Assembly: GCA_034440635.1 (NCBI GenBank)
Contig: JAOTON010001681.1
Coordinates: 761,501 to 825,500 of the forward strand
From: Lepas anatifera
Lineage: Eukaryota > Arthropoda > Thecostraca > Lepadidae
Length of the DNA stretch: 64,000 nucleotides
Reading direction: 5' to 3'
The translations under genes and the position numbers were made by a program. Below the pieces are notes generated by a model that saw nothing but the letters and a program-made list of their open reading frames with translations, was not told the DNA's origin and did not search any database. Below, piece after piece: positions 34,530-46,087 of the stretch (positions are counted from its first letter, which is position 1; each line of letters opens with the position of its first letter).

Positions 34530-35819
34530 ATCGTGTACTTTAAATGACACTGGGAACTAAGCCACTTCACTCAACTTACACGGTGAATAATATTGAACTA
34601 GAATATGTCGAACAAATGCGTGATCTGGGAGTCATACTGGACTCAAAACTCAACTTCTCAGCGCATGTGGACAACATTTTGAAGAAGGCAAATAGATCAC
34701 TGGGCTTTCTTATCAGAGCTTATCAGACGGCTGGACTGGTGCGCCGTAGTCTCAATAGGTCGGCTGTTCTCACGTCATACCATGCAATTGCACATGTCAG
34801 ATCGCTACTGGAATACTGTTGTGTTGTGTGGGGCGACGAGGCAAACAGCCACATGCTTAGAGTTGAGCGCATCCAGCATAAGTTTTTACTCTGGCTGAAT
34901 GCACACTCTGACCATAGTCTTTAAGATATACTGACTTATTCGATCATTTAAGGATGACTTCCATCTTGTTTCGTAGAGTGCAGCATGACATTTTACTCGC
35001 ACGTAACGTACTGCGATGTAGGGTCGATTCCCCATGCCTGCTCCAAGTATTCCTGCTATCAGTACCCGCCAGAGCAGGGGCGGTCGCATACCCGATTTTT
35101 TTTTAGGGGAGTCTAATAAACCCATGTCTGCCTCTCCTCCTGGGGGGAGGTGGGGGTGGGACGTGCAATTTGGGTGCTCGACAGTGGTAGTATAAGCTAC
35201 CTATCCAAGTGAATGATCGCTCTCCTGGGGGGGGGGTGGTGAGATCGAATATTTTTTTCGCTCTACAGACCTAGTGTAAACACCCTTTTTCAAAAATTTA
35301 TCCGGCACTTGGGGGGCCCAGCGCTTTGGGGGGGCCATGCCCGGAATGCCCCCCCCTGCGTCCGCTAATGCGCCACAGTAACGCGTCAGCGAATGCTCAT
35401 GCATGCGCAGCATTCTCGTGTTGACACTATTAAGAATGGATTATTCAGTCGACTACCAGTGGCCATGAACAAGTTTTTAGTAACGTTTCCTGATAGTGAT
35501 GTTTTTAATGACTCTTTTAGTCAGTTTAAATCATTAGTAAGCACATATGTAGCTACTTTAGATCCCATCATGTGAACGCCGATATACCTATGTCCGGTGT
35601 GTACGGTTCGGTAGTCAGCTCAATGATACATCGTTTTTACTATTTGTACTGTGATTAGGCGTGCCTTTTCGCCGTATTATCGTATTCACTTATTGAGCTG
35701 TCCTTTTCAAGTTCCATTTTTATGTTTTATCGTCCTATATTTACATTGTTTTACTGTATGACTTTGTCCATAATTGGGGTCACCCGTCGAAAATATGTAT
35801 ACTAAACTGAAACTGAAAC
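34530..35819 (+). mobile_element. LINE 3' fragment with RT thumb, C-terminus and tail, split by a hAT MITE
   Basis: The first part (34544-34924) reads MRDLGVILDSKLNFSAHVD, KKANRSLGFLIRAY, SLLEYCCVVWGD and RIQHKFLLWL, the RT thumb and beyond. After a frameshift near 34925 the coding continues as MTSILFRRVQHDILLARN to about 35066. A 296-bp insertion (35075-35370) then interrupts it. The coding resumes with AQHSRVDTIKNGLFSRLPVAM and ends at a stop at 35573. The 3' region ends in a short ACTGAA repeat near 35803-35819, typical of CR1-like tails. Confidence 0.7.
35075..35370. mobile_element. hAT-type MITE inserted in a LINE
   Basis: This 296-bp insertion starts CAGGGGCGGTCGCA and ends as the complement of CATTAGCGGACGCA, giving imperfect inverted termini. 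It is flanked by CGCCAGAG (35067-35074) and CGCCACAG (35371-35378), an 8-bp target duplication with one mismatch, as hAT elements make. It carries no coding sequence and contains runs of G and T. Confidence 0.6.
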
Positions 35820-36299
35820 ATTCCGCGCCACAGAGCTGCATACACTGTGTTCCGCGCTGACTGAATTCATCTGTTTCAAATCAAAATGCATGTCCCTAAA
35901 TTCACGTGCAGTTTCCATGCCACGCACCACTGCCCCACGCTGTAAAAAAGTTGAGCATCCAGAAGGTGCTAATCAGACAGCAAAAACTACCGATTTTCGC
36001 TGCTAGTTTTAAGCCAATTTTCGAGGTGCTAAATGTTTTGGTGTTAATTTATCTATTTAGCACCACCCTGTTTTTCGTTAACATGGTGCTAATATTACGA
36101 ATTTAGCACCTGAAGTGCTGAAATTTTAGCAGCTCTAAGATGCTAATCCAATTAGCAGAGAGAGGAAGCTGTAAAAAACTAGCACCAAGCTAGTTTTCAG
36201 CAGCCTAGAAAAGTGTGATTTTTAGCTTGAAAATAGCTCTTCTAAGGCGGGAAGTGCTAAATTGAACCATCTCAGCAGCACCACAGCGCACCAAAAAAT

Positions 36300-38102
36300 T
36301 GCAGATATACTAAAATGAGACTTTAAAGAGCGAATGCATCCATTTTAAGCACGAAATTTATATTTAGTTGTTGTCAGCATCAATATAAAAAATTAACTGG
36401 CTCGCTCTTTTTTTGCCGGTGGCGACGCACCTGCATTAGGTCATCCCACGGGTCAACATCTAACCCCTTTGCCAATATCAGCCCCCCCCGCTTTAGCCCA
36501 GGATTGTTCTGTGTGTGTGTAAAAACAATTGGTAAAGAAAATAATAGTGTGGATTATGCGCAGGATGAAAAGGCTGGTGGACAAAATACGGGATATCATA
36601 TTAAGGTACCCTAGAAAATGTACTTAAAAGGCGGAGTAGCACTGGAAAGGTTGACATGATGACTTTAATAAAAATGATCTTTATCTGCCTCCTCAGTAAC
36701 TTACGCGACAGCCCAGACGTCAAAATCAGCGAGTCAATGCAAATTCCCCAACACAGACCCACAATGAGCAAAGCAGGAAGCTCGTGGCTCATCACAAAAT
36801 ACATCGCATAGATATGGTTCCAGTCCTCATAACTATTATTTGTATCTATTTTTTACCATCACATTTAAGACTAACACTGGACCCCCTCCCTCCCTCCCAA
36901 TCTCCCCCGTGAAATGATAGGTTCATTTTTGAGAAAGTGTTGCATTGCGAGAAAACCGTGAACATCAAATGGACGTGCAATATTTTAAAAATATGTGCTG
37001 TGTTTTTAGTGTTTGTACTTAGTCGTGATTATGCCATGAGGTGAAACTGTCGTCTTTTATAGCTTTAGTTCCTAAAAAATTCTAACGTATAATTTTTGGC
37101 AGATAATGATCAGTTTTATCACAATTACCCCAGACAAATACAAACACCAACTCCCAGAACACCAGCCCCTTTGTCAGGCAACGTGTATCCCTAAGGCTTC
37201 AAATCGGGCTAAGTGCCAAAAAATGCGTCTAATCTACCAACTTCAGGTATGTACATACAAGAGGGACACCTCGGAGGAACGGGTTAATGCAGAAATTTAA
37301 TAACAGTACGGCAAATAAATGTTCCACCCCCAACGTCATAGGCACAGGTTCCGATGGCAGGGGGCATTGACCCCAATCTTTGGACTGGGGCGCAGTGCAC
37401 CCCTCCCCAATTTTAAGCCGATTTTGGACATTTTCCGTTTAAAAATTGTGATAGGTACATAGGCGTAGGAACAGAGGGCAGGGGCCATCGCCCCATCAAA
37501 TATTGGGCTAAAAGATTCCTGATCGCATCTGAAATGGGAGGAAGTCAGACATTTTTTATAAACAGCCGGTATAGAAAACAACGAGGAGTCCAAATGCGAA
37601 AGTTTTTAGCCCTGGCATGGGAAGTTTCTTGTCAGCTTCAGGTTGAAGTTTGGCTACCCCCCTCATATTCTGGAGGCTCCTACGCCTGTGGGTAGGTAGA
37701 ATCACGTTCACCGCCACCAGTGCTGACGACTTTTTCCCTCTCGATATAAAACATATTTCTACGCCTATGCCTAACTTTCCAGGCTCTCTGGAAATAGGTA
37801 TCTACATGACCAGGAAATATACTTTCAATAATATTATTGCAAGTGTTGGATCCCGAGGGGCAAAATAAGCGTTCCCTCCCATCCACTCGATTTGGTTTCT
37901 TTTCTTCTTAAATCATATTTTTCCACGATTATGGATCCCTTGACCTCCCCCAAACCATCCACTTGCCTATCGGGGGAGCTTTATTGAGCGATGAGAGCAT
38001 TCTTCGCTGCAAGATACCTTAAGGCTGTGTTATTTCAGACATCGAGGCAAAATTAACCTGTATTCATATCTGCGATCAAACTCGATAAATGTATGTCTAG
38101 TA
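36300..38102. other. AT-rich spacer with family G MITEs
   Basis: Apart from the G elements (37338-37692) nothing is recognised. It would be interior sequence of the 35937-46656 element if that element is real. Confidence 0.35.
37338..37692. mobile_element. MITE family G (CATAGGCGTAGGAAC ends), partial or composite
   Basis: CATAGGCACAGGTTCCGATG (37338) and CATAGGCGTAGGAACAGAGG (37460) face the inverse end GGCTCCTACGCCTGTG at about 37675-37690. Further single ends occur at about 2708 and 50201. They are non-coding and rich in GGCAGGGGGC. Confidence 0.45.
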
Positions 38103-38654
38103 TGTCTGTTACAGGGAGAGTGCGAAATCCGGGAGTTCGCGAACTCCCTAGGGATTTCGCAAAATCACTGACCAGCCAGAGAGTTCGCGAAATCCCTGGA
38201 CTTAGAAGTCAGGGAGTTCGCGAAATCCCGGATAAACACTCAGGGAGTTCGCGAATTCCCTGGCATTTAGTCAGCTCAAGGATGACTAGCCAGGATTGCG
38301 GACTATTGTTCTTATGATTTATTTCAAACAGTAACCGGACAATTTCCGTGAAAATCACGTATAAGGGAGGTTTTAAGCTAAATATTAGGAAGGTTTTAAG
38401 CTAAATATAAGGAAGGTCATAACTGTATTGTTGAGGTCGTAGCGATACACCTATCGAGTTTCGCTTATCAATATTGTACTGCAATGTAAAAGTTAAGTTG
38501 CTGCTGATTGCAAATGTGGATCACGGGAGAGAAAGACACTGGCCCCTGGCGGTTCCAAAACGCCCTGGTCCACTCCTGAAATTTGGTTCCCACACACTCC
38601 CCCACAGAATACACCTTCGCCTTCACTGTGATTTGGTACTTGGTTATTTTATAT

Positions 38655-38935
38655 TCATGATATATTTTATACGCGGATTTAGGGGGACAAAGGGGGCAGG
38701 TACCCCACCCCCCCCCCGATCGACCCTCGGCACCCCCTGAAATGGTCACGGCGCCACTTTGAAATGTCGCTTACCATCCCCCGTCCCTAGGGATGTAAAA
38801 ATCGGCGCCCACCGATAGGATTTTGCGCCCACCTGATAGGCTTTTCCGGTCAAAAAAGGCACTCCCCTGGTCCGGATGGTGCCCTGCCCTTTCCCCCCGG
38901 GAAGATGCCCCCCCGATCGGCAATCTTGGATCAAC
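38655..38935. repeat. repeat family F, copy 2
   Basis: It shares AAATCGGCGCCCACCGATAG and GATAGGCTTTTCCGGTCAAA with 17255-17440, in the same orientation. It lies within the 38107-42163 element. Confidence 0.5.
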
Positions 38936-39491
38936 CTATGATAGATCTGTATATTTGATATTATACATATGCAGTGCATGGAGTCAGCAAAACTACCCAA
39001 GTATTCAATAAAAAGTGGTCTACGCTATCACCACCTTTCATAATTATGTGACGCTACTGTTATTTTATGTCAAATCTACATCACAGAATAGCGTTACGGT
39101 ATTTTATGTAGTATGCATTATTATGGAATTTTATCTACGGATACGATAAAGAAAATGGTACGAAATCCATGGCTTGATCACTAGAATAAATCTGGGTATA
39201 ACACAGTTCAAGAAATGGCAGAAATATTTGCGCTACGGAAAAATGGTATGAATGCTCGGCAATGGCGCAACGCACTTACTTTTGAGCAAACCACGCCATA
39301 CGAAAAAGAATGTGCCCGACGCTCACATTTTTGAAAACTCATCACGTGTCTTTTGGCTGGTGGTGTCGATGAGGTGCCGGTCACCGAGATCAATTGCGAA
39401 GTCTCTTATGACTATGCTTTTGATAGCTTAAAATCATCACAGTCAAAAACGTTTGGTATAAGTCTCAAACTAGTTTCGCGAGATTCAATTT

Positions 39492-40350
39492 TTAAGACGT
39501 GCAATGCCAGGGGTCTGAGCCACCTTCACCCTGACGAGGGGGTGGGCTACGCCCCCTCCCCCCGCCTAAAATCTAAAAACTACGCTAGTTAGCGAAAAAG
39601 TGAAGGGCGTTAAGTAGCACAACCTAAGCTTTAAAGGAAGTGTTCTATACATTCTTTTGTCGGGTAAGATCTGAGGGCATTGGAAGCCAAACAATGTCAC
39701 AATATGGATATGGTGATATAACTGAAATACAGTTCTTCAGTCCTACCATCTGATGTAGAATATATACAATATATAAGGATTCACTATATGAAGCTTTTCT
39801 GCAAGCGACGTCGAATGATTAATAATGTGACTATTCTAGGTCAAAGCTAAGATTTGACCTGACCTTGGATCAGGTTAATATCGAATTGGGTCGGAATGCA
39901 TATCATTAGAACTGCAGAAACAAGACAACCCCAATGATGCCAAAATATACAATTTAGCTCCGTTCCCAACAAAATTATTATGCTTAAACCATTTTACCGA
40001 TACTTTTCCAACGGTGTTATCATGACTCATAATTGACCTTAGGTCATTGACTTCAGAAATCCTAAAAAAACTGTGTGTACTCAGTCGGCCCTTTATTCAA
40101 TACGAATTTTAGATTGATAAATTAAGCTGTTCCTTGCTTATGTTGTTTCCTTCTTTTTTTGGAGATGAGGTCACTTGACCTGCACTGATGTCCTGACTGA
40201 AATGACCTGAACCGAAAATGTTGACAGGAGTTGTAAAAAGCTTCAGAAAAACTGTATTGGGTACAGCAGCGCTGCGCGTAGCCGTTTTCAAGACTTTGCG
40301 AAAAACCCAAGGGGTATGGTTACCCAGCCCCCGCCCCGGCCATGCACGTA
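39492..40350 (+). mobile_element. diverged relative of family B
   Basis: After TTAA (39492-39495) the sequence reads GACGTGCAATGCCAGGGG, GTCTGAGCCACCTT and a weak GGGGGTGGGCTACGCCCCC palindrome. It then follows the family B order: CTAGGTCAAAG, TTGACCTGACCTTGG, AATTGACCTTAGGTCA and AGGTCACTTGACCTG. It ends with a degenerate GC hairpin and CCCCGGCCATGCACG near 40348. It is an older subfamily than the other copies. Confidence 0.6.
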
Positions 40351-40754
40351 CTCGGTACGAAGTCGGTCAGGTGCACCAACTGTGAGTACCGTTAGATACA
40401 AAATTCTGAAGCGCTTCTTTCCAACTCACTTATCCAGCATCTGCACAGAGATCATTATCATATCACAACCCTCATTACTACACAAAAGAGAAATGCTGCT
40501 TATCTGATGGCCATTTCGTATTACATTCTGGGTAAGGAAAATACAATAATGTTATATTCTTTTTGCATTAAGTTCATTAATGTATTCCAAAACTTTGGCC
40601 AATCCTTACAGGTACGGTTCGGCAATACTAAGATAAATTTTCAGAGCTGCAACAACGAAATAATTATTCTGCAAATTAACTTAGACCATATCTCTGTTTT
40701 CAGTTTATCAGTATATCAGAAGCGTTATACAGTTTCAGCTACAGCTGAACATAA

Positions 40755-40776
40755 GCCGACAACTATAGTTGTCGGC
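40755..40776. other. perfect 22-bp palindrome
   Basis: GCCGACAACTA followed directly by its exact complement. It lies inside the 38107-42163 element in a region with no other feature. Confidence 0.7.
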
Positions 40777-40940
40777 ATTAGCAGGATACGGAATAAAACA
40801 ATTGTTACGCATATTTGCAATGTGCTATCTCATTGCCTATTGTCATGACCGTGGCTGGAGCACTTAAGCTTGAAGTGCATTTGCTAGCCCGCCGGAATCG
40901 ACAATAAAATTTCTGAAAGCAGGGGGATGCAAAGCCACCT

Positions 40941-41391
40941 TTTCATGTTTCCCTGCCTCGTGTGGAGACCGTCAAAAGAGGCTCATTTCGCAGGGCAGCG
41001 ATTGCTTTCAATGGCCATCTTGGACGCTGTCCCGAGGCAGACCCCTACGCTTCGATCTTTAGCAGTTTTAGAGCCAGGGTGAGGAAATATGTTAAAGCTC
41101 ACCCATTTTAGGCTTCTTATCTTATGTTATGCCGTTTTTCATGTCTTAATGTATTGCAGTGCTTCTGATGTATTTTCATATGCTTCATATTCATAGCTTC
41201 GTGTATATTTTATATCGAGTGTTTTATATTATTGTTGCAGGAATAGGTTGCATTACATTGTTACACGGTTGCATTGTAAATATTCATTGGTGTGCTGTTT
41301 TATTGCTTGACTTCAGCTGTAATTGGGTTTCCACATACCTGTTGCTGATAAACCTGAATAAATGAAATAAATGAAAATGAAATGAAAGCCT
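40941..41391 (+). mobile_element. LINE 3' end: last RT codons, 3' UTR and tail
   Basis: The frame reads FHVSLPRVETVKRGSFRRA, AIAFNGHL and DPYASIFSSFRARVRKYVK, and stops at 41109-41111. Ends of the type R-x5-SF-R-AIAFN-LP are standard for CR1/L2-like reverse transcriptases. About 280 bp later comes a simple tail of AATAAATGA/AATGAA repeats (41357-41391). The 5' part is lost. Confidence 0.6.
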
Positions 41392-42512
41392 TGGCAATGG
41401 TCCAGCGATGACAGGCGTGCCGCTTCTTACACCGAGAGCTTTTTCGAGGCCGACACTTCCTCCTGTATCAAAATACTGCTATTTGAAAATTTGTGGACGT
41501 CCGTAGTACATTCCAACATAGACATAGCTAAAATTGACCTTTGTGAAAGTATATCAGTTCTTTGTCCGTTTCTTACGGCACAATACTTCCCATCAGGAGT
41601 TTGCTTTGTTAAGAAATCAAGATATTCATTACAGATGACAATGAAAAAAGTAATGGCATCTCTAGTTTGTTTTGAGCCCCCCCCCTCCACACCTACGGTT
41701 CATATTGCATAAACCATGCACCTCGAGGAAGGCTAGTGACTCGAATAGTTCGTCAGCGGGCACAAGGACCCGGTGTGAGGTGGAGCTGAGGGTGTAAAAT
41801 TATTTTCAAAAAAATAAATATCAGGCCGACATACATAAAATCAAGCAAAACACAACATAGGAAGAGAAAACATGGACGGGGAGTGTAAAACCAGACCACT
41901 GAAGGATCATTCTTCGGATTTAAACTATATGACATATTGGCATGTTAGGGATTTCGCGAAATCCCTGAAAAGCATTCAGGTAGTTCGCGAAATCACTGAA
42001 GTTTCAGTGAGTTCGCGAAATCCCTAGAGAGTTCGCGAAATCCCTGGTCGGCCAGTGATTTCGCGAACTCCCTAGGGATTTCGCGGACTCCTGGCTGGTC
42101 AGTGATTTCGCGAAATCCCTAGGGAGTTCGCGAAATCCCGGATTTCGCACTTTCCCTGTAACATGTCCACTTACCTCCAGACTTTGGTCTTCGCAGGCTT
42201 TCACCCATGAGCGCAGTGACTATTATTGACAGGCCAGCACTTGGTGAAAGATGGCGGTCGACTGACCGCGAGGACGCGGCGCGTGCACGCGCCATGGTAG
42301 ATTAAGCACCAATTAGTGCTAAAAGTTCCCGCCAAAATCAATTAAGATGCTCAGACATAGCACTTTAAGACTTTTCAACCGGAAATGCAGCACGCGCGCA
42401 CTTCGCTTGCGCGCGTTTTTTTCAGGGGAATCGGAAAGATGCTAGAAAAACATAACTTGTGGGTGACCAGGTGCTAAAAAAACAGCAACACGCTAGCACA
42501 TAATTATATCAG

Positions 42513-43560
42513 CAGGGGCACAGCCAGGGGGGCACAGGGGCACGTGCCCCCCACCGGTGCCGGGGTGCCCTTTTGATTGCCAGGTGGTGTGCCCTCTTTG
42601 GGCCGTGCCGCTCGAAATTTAGTGCGCTACGCCATTGAGCCTCGATGGAACTAGACTGCATTTAGCGATTTCAACTATTGTTTGACAATTAGGTGCCTCT
42701 TTTGGTCAGCTAGGGCATTCTGCCGCCTTTCCAAGAACCCGGAAAGAGTATAGGCACGTAATCCGTTTCCAGATAATGCCTCATCGTCGCCAATAATCGT
42801 ACGGGCGGAGCTCATCTGGTGCCCCCTGGAGCTGATCATATGCCGTCTGAGCTGATCTGGTGCCCTCGTAGTCAATCTGGTGCCCCCCTGAGAAAATAAG
42901 TGTGCCCTCTGAACCTATATAATACTCTCTGAGTTAGTCTGATGCCTCCGAGCTTGTCTGGTGCCCTATTAGCTGTTTTAGTGCCCCTTGAGCTGATCCG
43001 GGCCCCCTGAGCTTATTTAATGCCTCCCGGAGTTGATCTACTGTCCAGGGGTGCAGCCAGGGGGCACAGGGGCACGTGCCCCCATCACTGCCAGGGTGCC
43101 CTTTTGATTTCCAGTTGGTGTACCCAATTTGGGCCGTGTGGCTCGAAATTTAGTGCCCTACGCCGTCGAACCTAGATGTAACTGGACCGCATGTAGTGAT
43201 TAAAACTATTTGTGGACAATTTAATACATTTTTCGGTCAGCTAGGGCATTCTGTCGCCTTTCCAAGCACCCGGGAAGAGTATGGGCACCTAGTATGTGTC
43301 CACCTAATGCCTCATCGTCGCCAATAATCGTACGGGTGAAGCTAATCTGGTGCCCTTTGAGCTCATCTCGTGGCCTCCAGCTGGTAATGGCCCCTTGAGC
43401 TGATTACTTGCCCTCTAAGCTGATCTGGTGCCCCTGAGTCAATCGAGTGCCCCACTGAGCAAATAATTGTGCCTCCTGAACCTATATGAGTTTTTCTAAT
43501 GCCTCCGAGCTTGTTTGGTGCCCTAATAGCTGATTTAGTGCCCCATAAGCTGATTCGGGC
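42513..43560. repeat. 535-bp direct duplication at the left end of the hAT-like element
   Basis: The blocks CAGCCAGGGGGGCACAGGGG, GGTCAGCTAGGGCATTCTG and CAATAATCGTACGGG occur at 42521, 42698 and 42791, and again about 535 bp later. The two copies differ at many positions. Confidence 0.7.
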
Positions 43561-44930
43561 CCCCGAGCTGATCTCATTTCTCCCCAAGTTGATCTACTGT
43601 CTCCTTAGTCATTATGGTGCCGCTTCAGCTGATTAGGTGCCCCCTCAGATGATTATTGATGTCTCCTTAGATGGCCTGGTGCCCCCCTGAGCTGGTTTGG
43701 TGGGCCCTGAGCCCATCTTGTGTCCCCTGAGCTGTTATGTTGCTCCCTGAGCTGATTTAGGCCCCATGCCATAGTCTGGGGGGCTGGGAGCTGACCTGGG
43801 CCCCCGAGCGGATCGATCTGGTGCCATCTGAGCTGCACTAATGCCCCTGATTCGATCTGGTGCCTCCTGAGTCCATCTGATGCCCTCTGAGCTAGTCTGG
43901 TGCCCCTGAGCTAATCTGGTGCCCTTTAAGCTGACCTGGGCCTCCTTACGTGATTTCATGAGCAGCCCTAAAGCCCTGAGCTGAGCTGGGCCCACAGAGG
44001 CTGATGAGGGCCCCTGAGATTGTATGGGGCTCCTGAGTGTGGGCCCCGGGCCGTCCGGGGGTCCTGAGCTGATTTAGTGCCCCTGACTTGAACTTGCCCC
44101 TGAGCTGATCGATCTGGTACACCTTGAGCAGATATACTGCCCCCTGAACTTAACTAATACCCCCTGAGTCGATCTGGTGCCTCCTGAGTCATCAGTGTGT
44201 CTCCTGAGCCCATCTGATTCCCTCTGAGCTAGTCTGGTGCTCCATGGCTAGTATGGTGCCCTTTAAGCAGACCTGGGTCTCCTGGGTTGATTACGTGATT
44301 TCCTGAGCAGCTCCCAGGCCCTGAGCTGAGCTGGGCCAACAGGGGTTGATAAGAGCCCCTGAGATGGTATGGGGCTCCTGAGCTGATTAAGTGCCTCCTG
44401 ACCTGATCTGGTATTCCCGAGCTGATCTGGGCCCCAAGCTGGTCGGGACCACTGATCTGATGGTTTGTCCTCAAAGCTGATCTGGTGCCCTATGGGCCGA
44501 TCTGGTGTTCCCTGAGCAGCTCTTGGGCCTTTGAACTGATTGGGCCCCGAGCTGGTCAGGGATTACTGAGCTGATTTAGTGGCCCTGACTTGATCTTACC
44601 CCCTGACCTGACTTGAGGCCCCTGAACTGATCTGGGGCCCGAAGAGCTGATCTGGGGCCCAAGAGCGGATCTGGTTTCTGAGGGTACCCTGAGCTGGTCT
44701 GGGCTCTGAGCTTGTGAGAGCCCTAATGTTGGCTTGAGGCCCCCTGAGGTGATCTGGCGCCTTAAACTGTTCTGGTGTTTCTTGAACTGGTTTAAGGCCC
44801 TATGAGTCTATCTGTGGCCCATTGAGCTAGTCTGATGACCTCATCTCTAGGGCCAATGAGCTAGTCTAGTCTCTGGGTGAAGCATGAGCTGCTCTGGGGC
44901 CCTGATCTACATCAGGGGCCCCCGCGGTGG
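42830..44930. repeat. degenerate short tandem repeat (CTGAGCTGATCTGGTGCCCC type)
   Basis: About 2 kb of a strongly diverged unit of roughly 20-25 bp, built on GAGCTGATCTGG and GTGCCCCTGA. It lies within the hAT-like element at 42513-46514. Reading frames here are meaningless. Confidence 0.75.
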
Positions 44931-45517
44931 TCTTGAATAGACAGATAATAAGAACACAAGGCCAACTCCCATCATCTCGGGCGGGGTCACTGAGCTAGTC
45001 TAGTCCCTGGAGGCATCACTGGGGGATGGGGAAGCTGCTCTGGAGGCCTCTGATCCACACTTGGGGGCCCCAGAGCTGTATGGGGAATAAGAACACGATG
45101 GAAAATCCCCTTGTAAAACGGAGCGAGCGAGGAATGAGGAATCTCTAAAACGGCTTGTGATGCCTAGGCATCCCTGGTTATATAAATTGCTTATTATACT
45201 GGTGGAGTCTGGGAAGGGACGATAAAAAGGCATGTGCCCCTGAGCTCAGAGCACAGTCCCCTAAACCAGGATTTCTACTAATTAATTTAAAGGAAGAAGT
45301 AGTTTCCAAAATTTTCAGCCCTGTCCCACCATCCCCATCCAAACCACCGGCCTGTTCACCTTTTCTTTATTCTTAACTGGGACCGATCCTTGAGAATATG
45401 GAAGTTAATAAACGCTTTCAAAAGGTATCTCCCAAATTATTCCGGCAGCACAGATCTTAATCTTCCAAAGTCACTATGCCACTCCTCGTCCCACGGCGAT
45501 TGTGGGAGGCAAGGAAC

Positions 45518-46087
45518 TTAACACGCGCATTGCGGGGGTTGGCCCCTTCGTTGGGGGGGCGGGTACCCGCCCCTAGATCTCGGACCACGGTGGTGCGAAC
45601 GGTAAACGGCGTTGGGCTGCCCTCACTCCATCGAAACATTTGACTTTTTTGTGGTCATTTAGGTCCGGAGGTAAACATGCCCGTCTAGGGATAACATGTA
45701 ATTGTTTTGGCCATTAAATCTGACAGTAAGATGGCAAACGACTTAAACTTTGACCTTTTGAGCCGATCGATGTATTAGTTGTTGCTGGTAATAGTTTGCC
45801 TGACCTGGTCGGTGGGTAATTATTAATGCATTTTGACCGAGCCAGGCGGTCTATGCCTAAATAAATGCTCATCCGTGGTTTTCGAAAACTTTTCTGTTTT
45901 ATGGGGTTGCCTCGTCCTGCCTGGTCTCGTTAAATACCGGACTTTTGGACTGTGGGGCCTTATGTGTATGGTTTACGGTAGTTCCTGCTCCGACTATGCT
46001 CTAACTTTTTGGTGGGGATGGTGCCTGCCTGGCTACTTAATTTTGAGTTGTAAAATGATGGGAAGGTCCGCGGGGGCTGCGCGTTGA
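45518..46087 (+). mobile_element. family B MITE, eroded copy with many tiny deletions
   Basis: The left end is clear (TTAA at 45518, then CACGCGCATTG). The whole sequence follows family B in order but has lost one to a few bases at dozens of places, shrinking it to about 570 bp. The right end is approximate (GCGCGTTGA). It lies inside the 4-kb hAT-like element at 42513-46514. Confidence 0.65.

Larger units (their letters stand above)
38107..42163. mobile_element. 4.06-kb element with TG...CA ends and TTCGCGAA-rich subterminal arrays
   Basis: The outer ends are TGTTACAGGGAGAGTGCG on the left and the inverse of TGTTACAGGGAAAGTGCG on the right. They are flanked by TGTC at 38103-38106 and 42164-42167. 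Just inside each end are several GGGA-TTCGCGAA-TCCC type palindromes (38130-38265 and 41945-42145) in mirrored order. The interior holds a diverged B copy, a LINE 3' end, a family F fragment and no integrase or transposase. A 4-bp duplication with TGT-N-R ends recalls Ginger-type elements, but this is only a resemblance. Confidence 0.55.
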
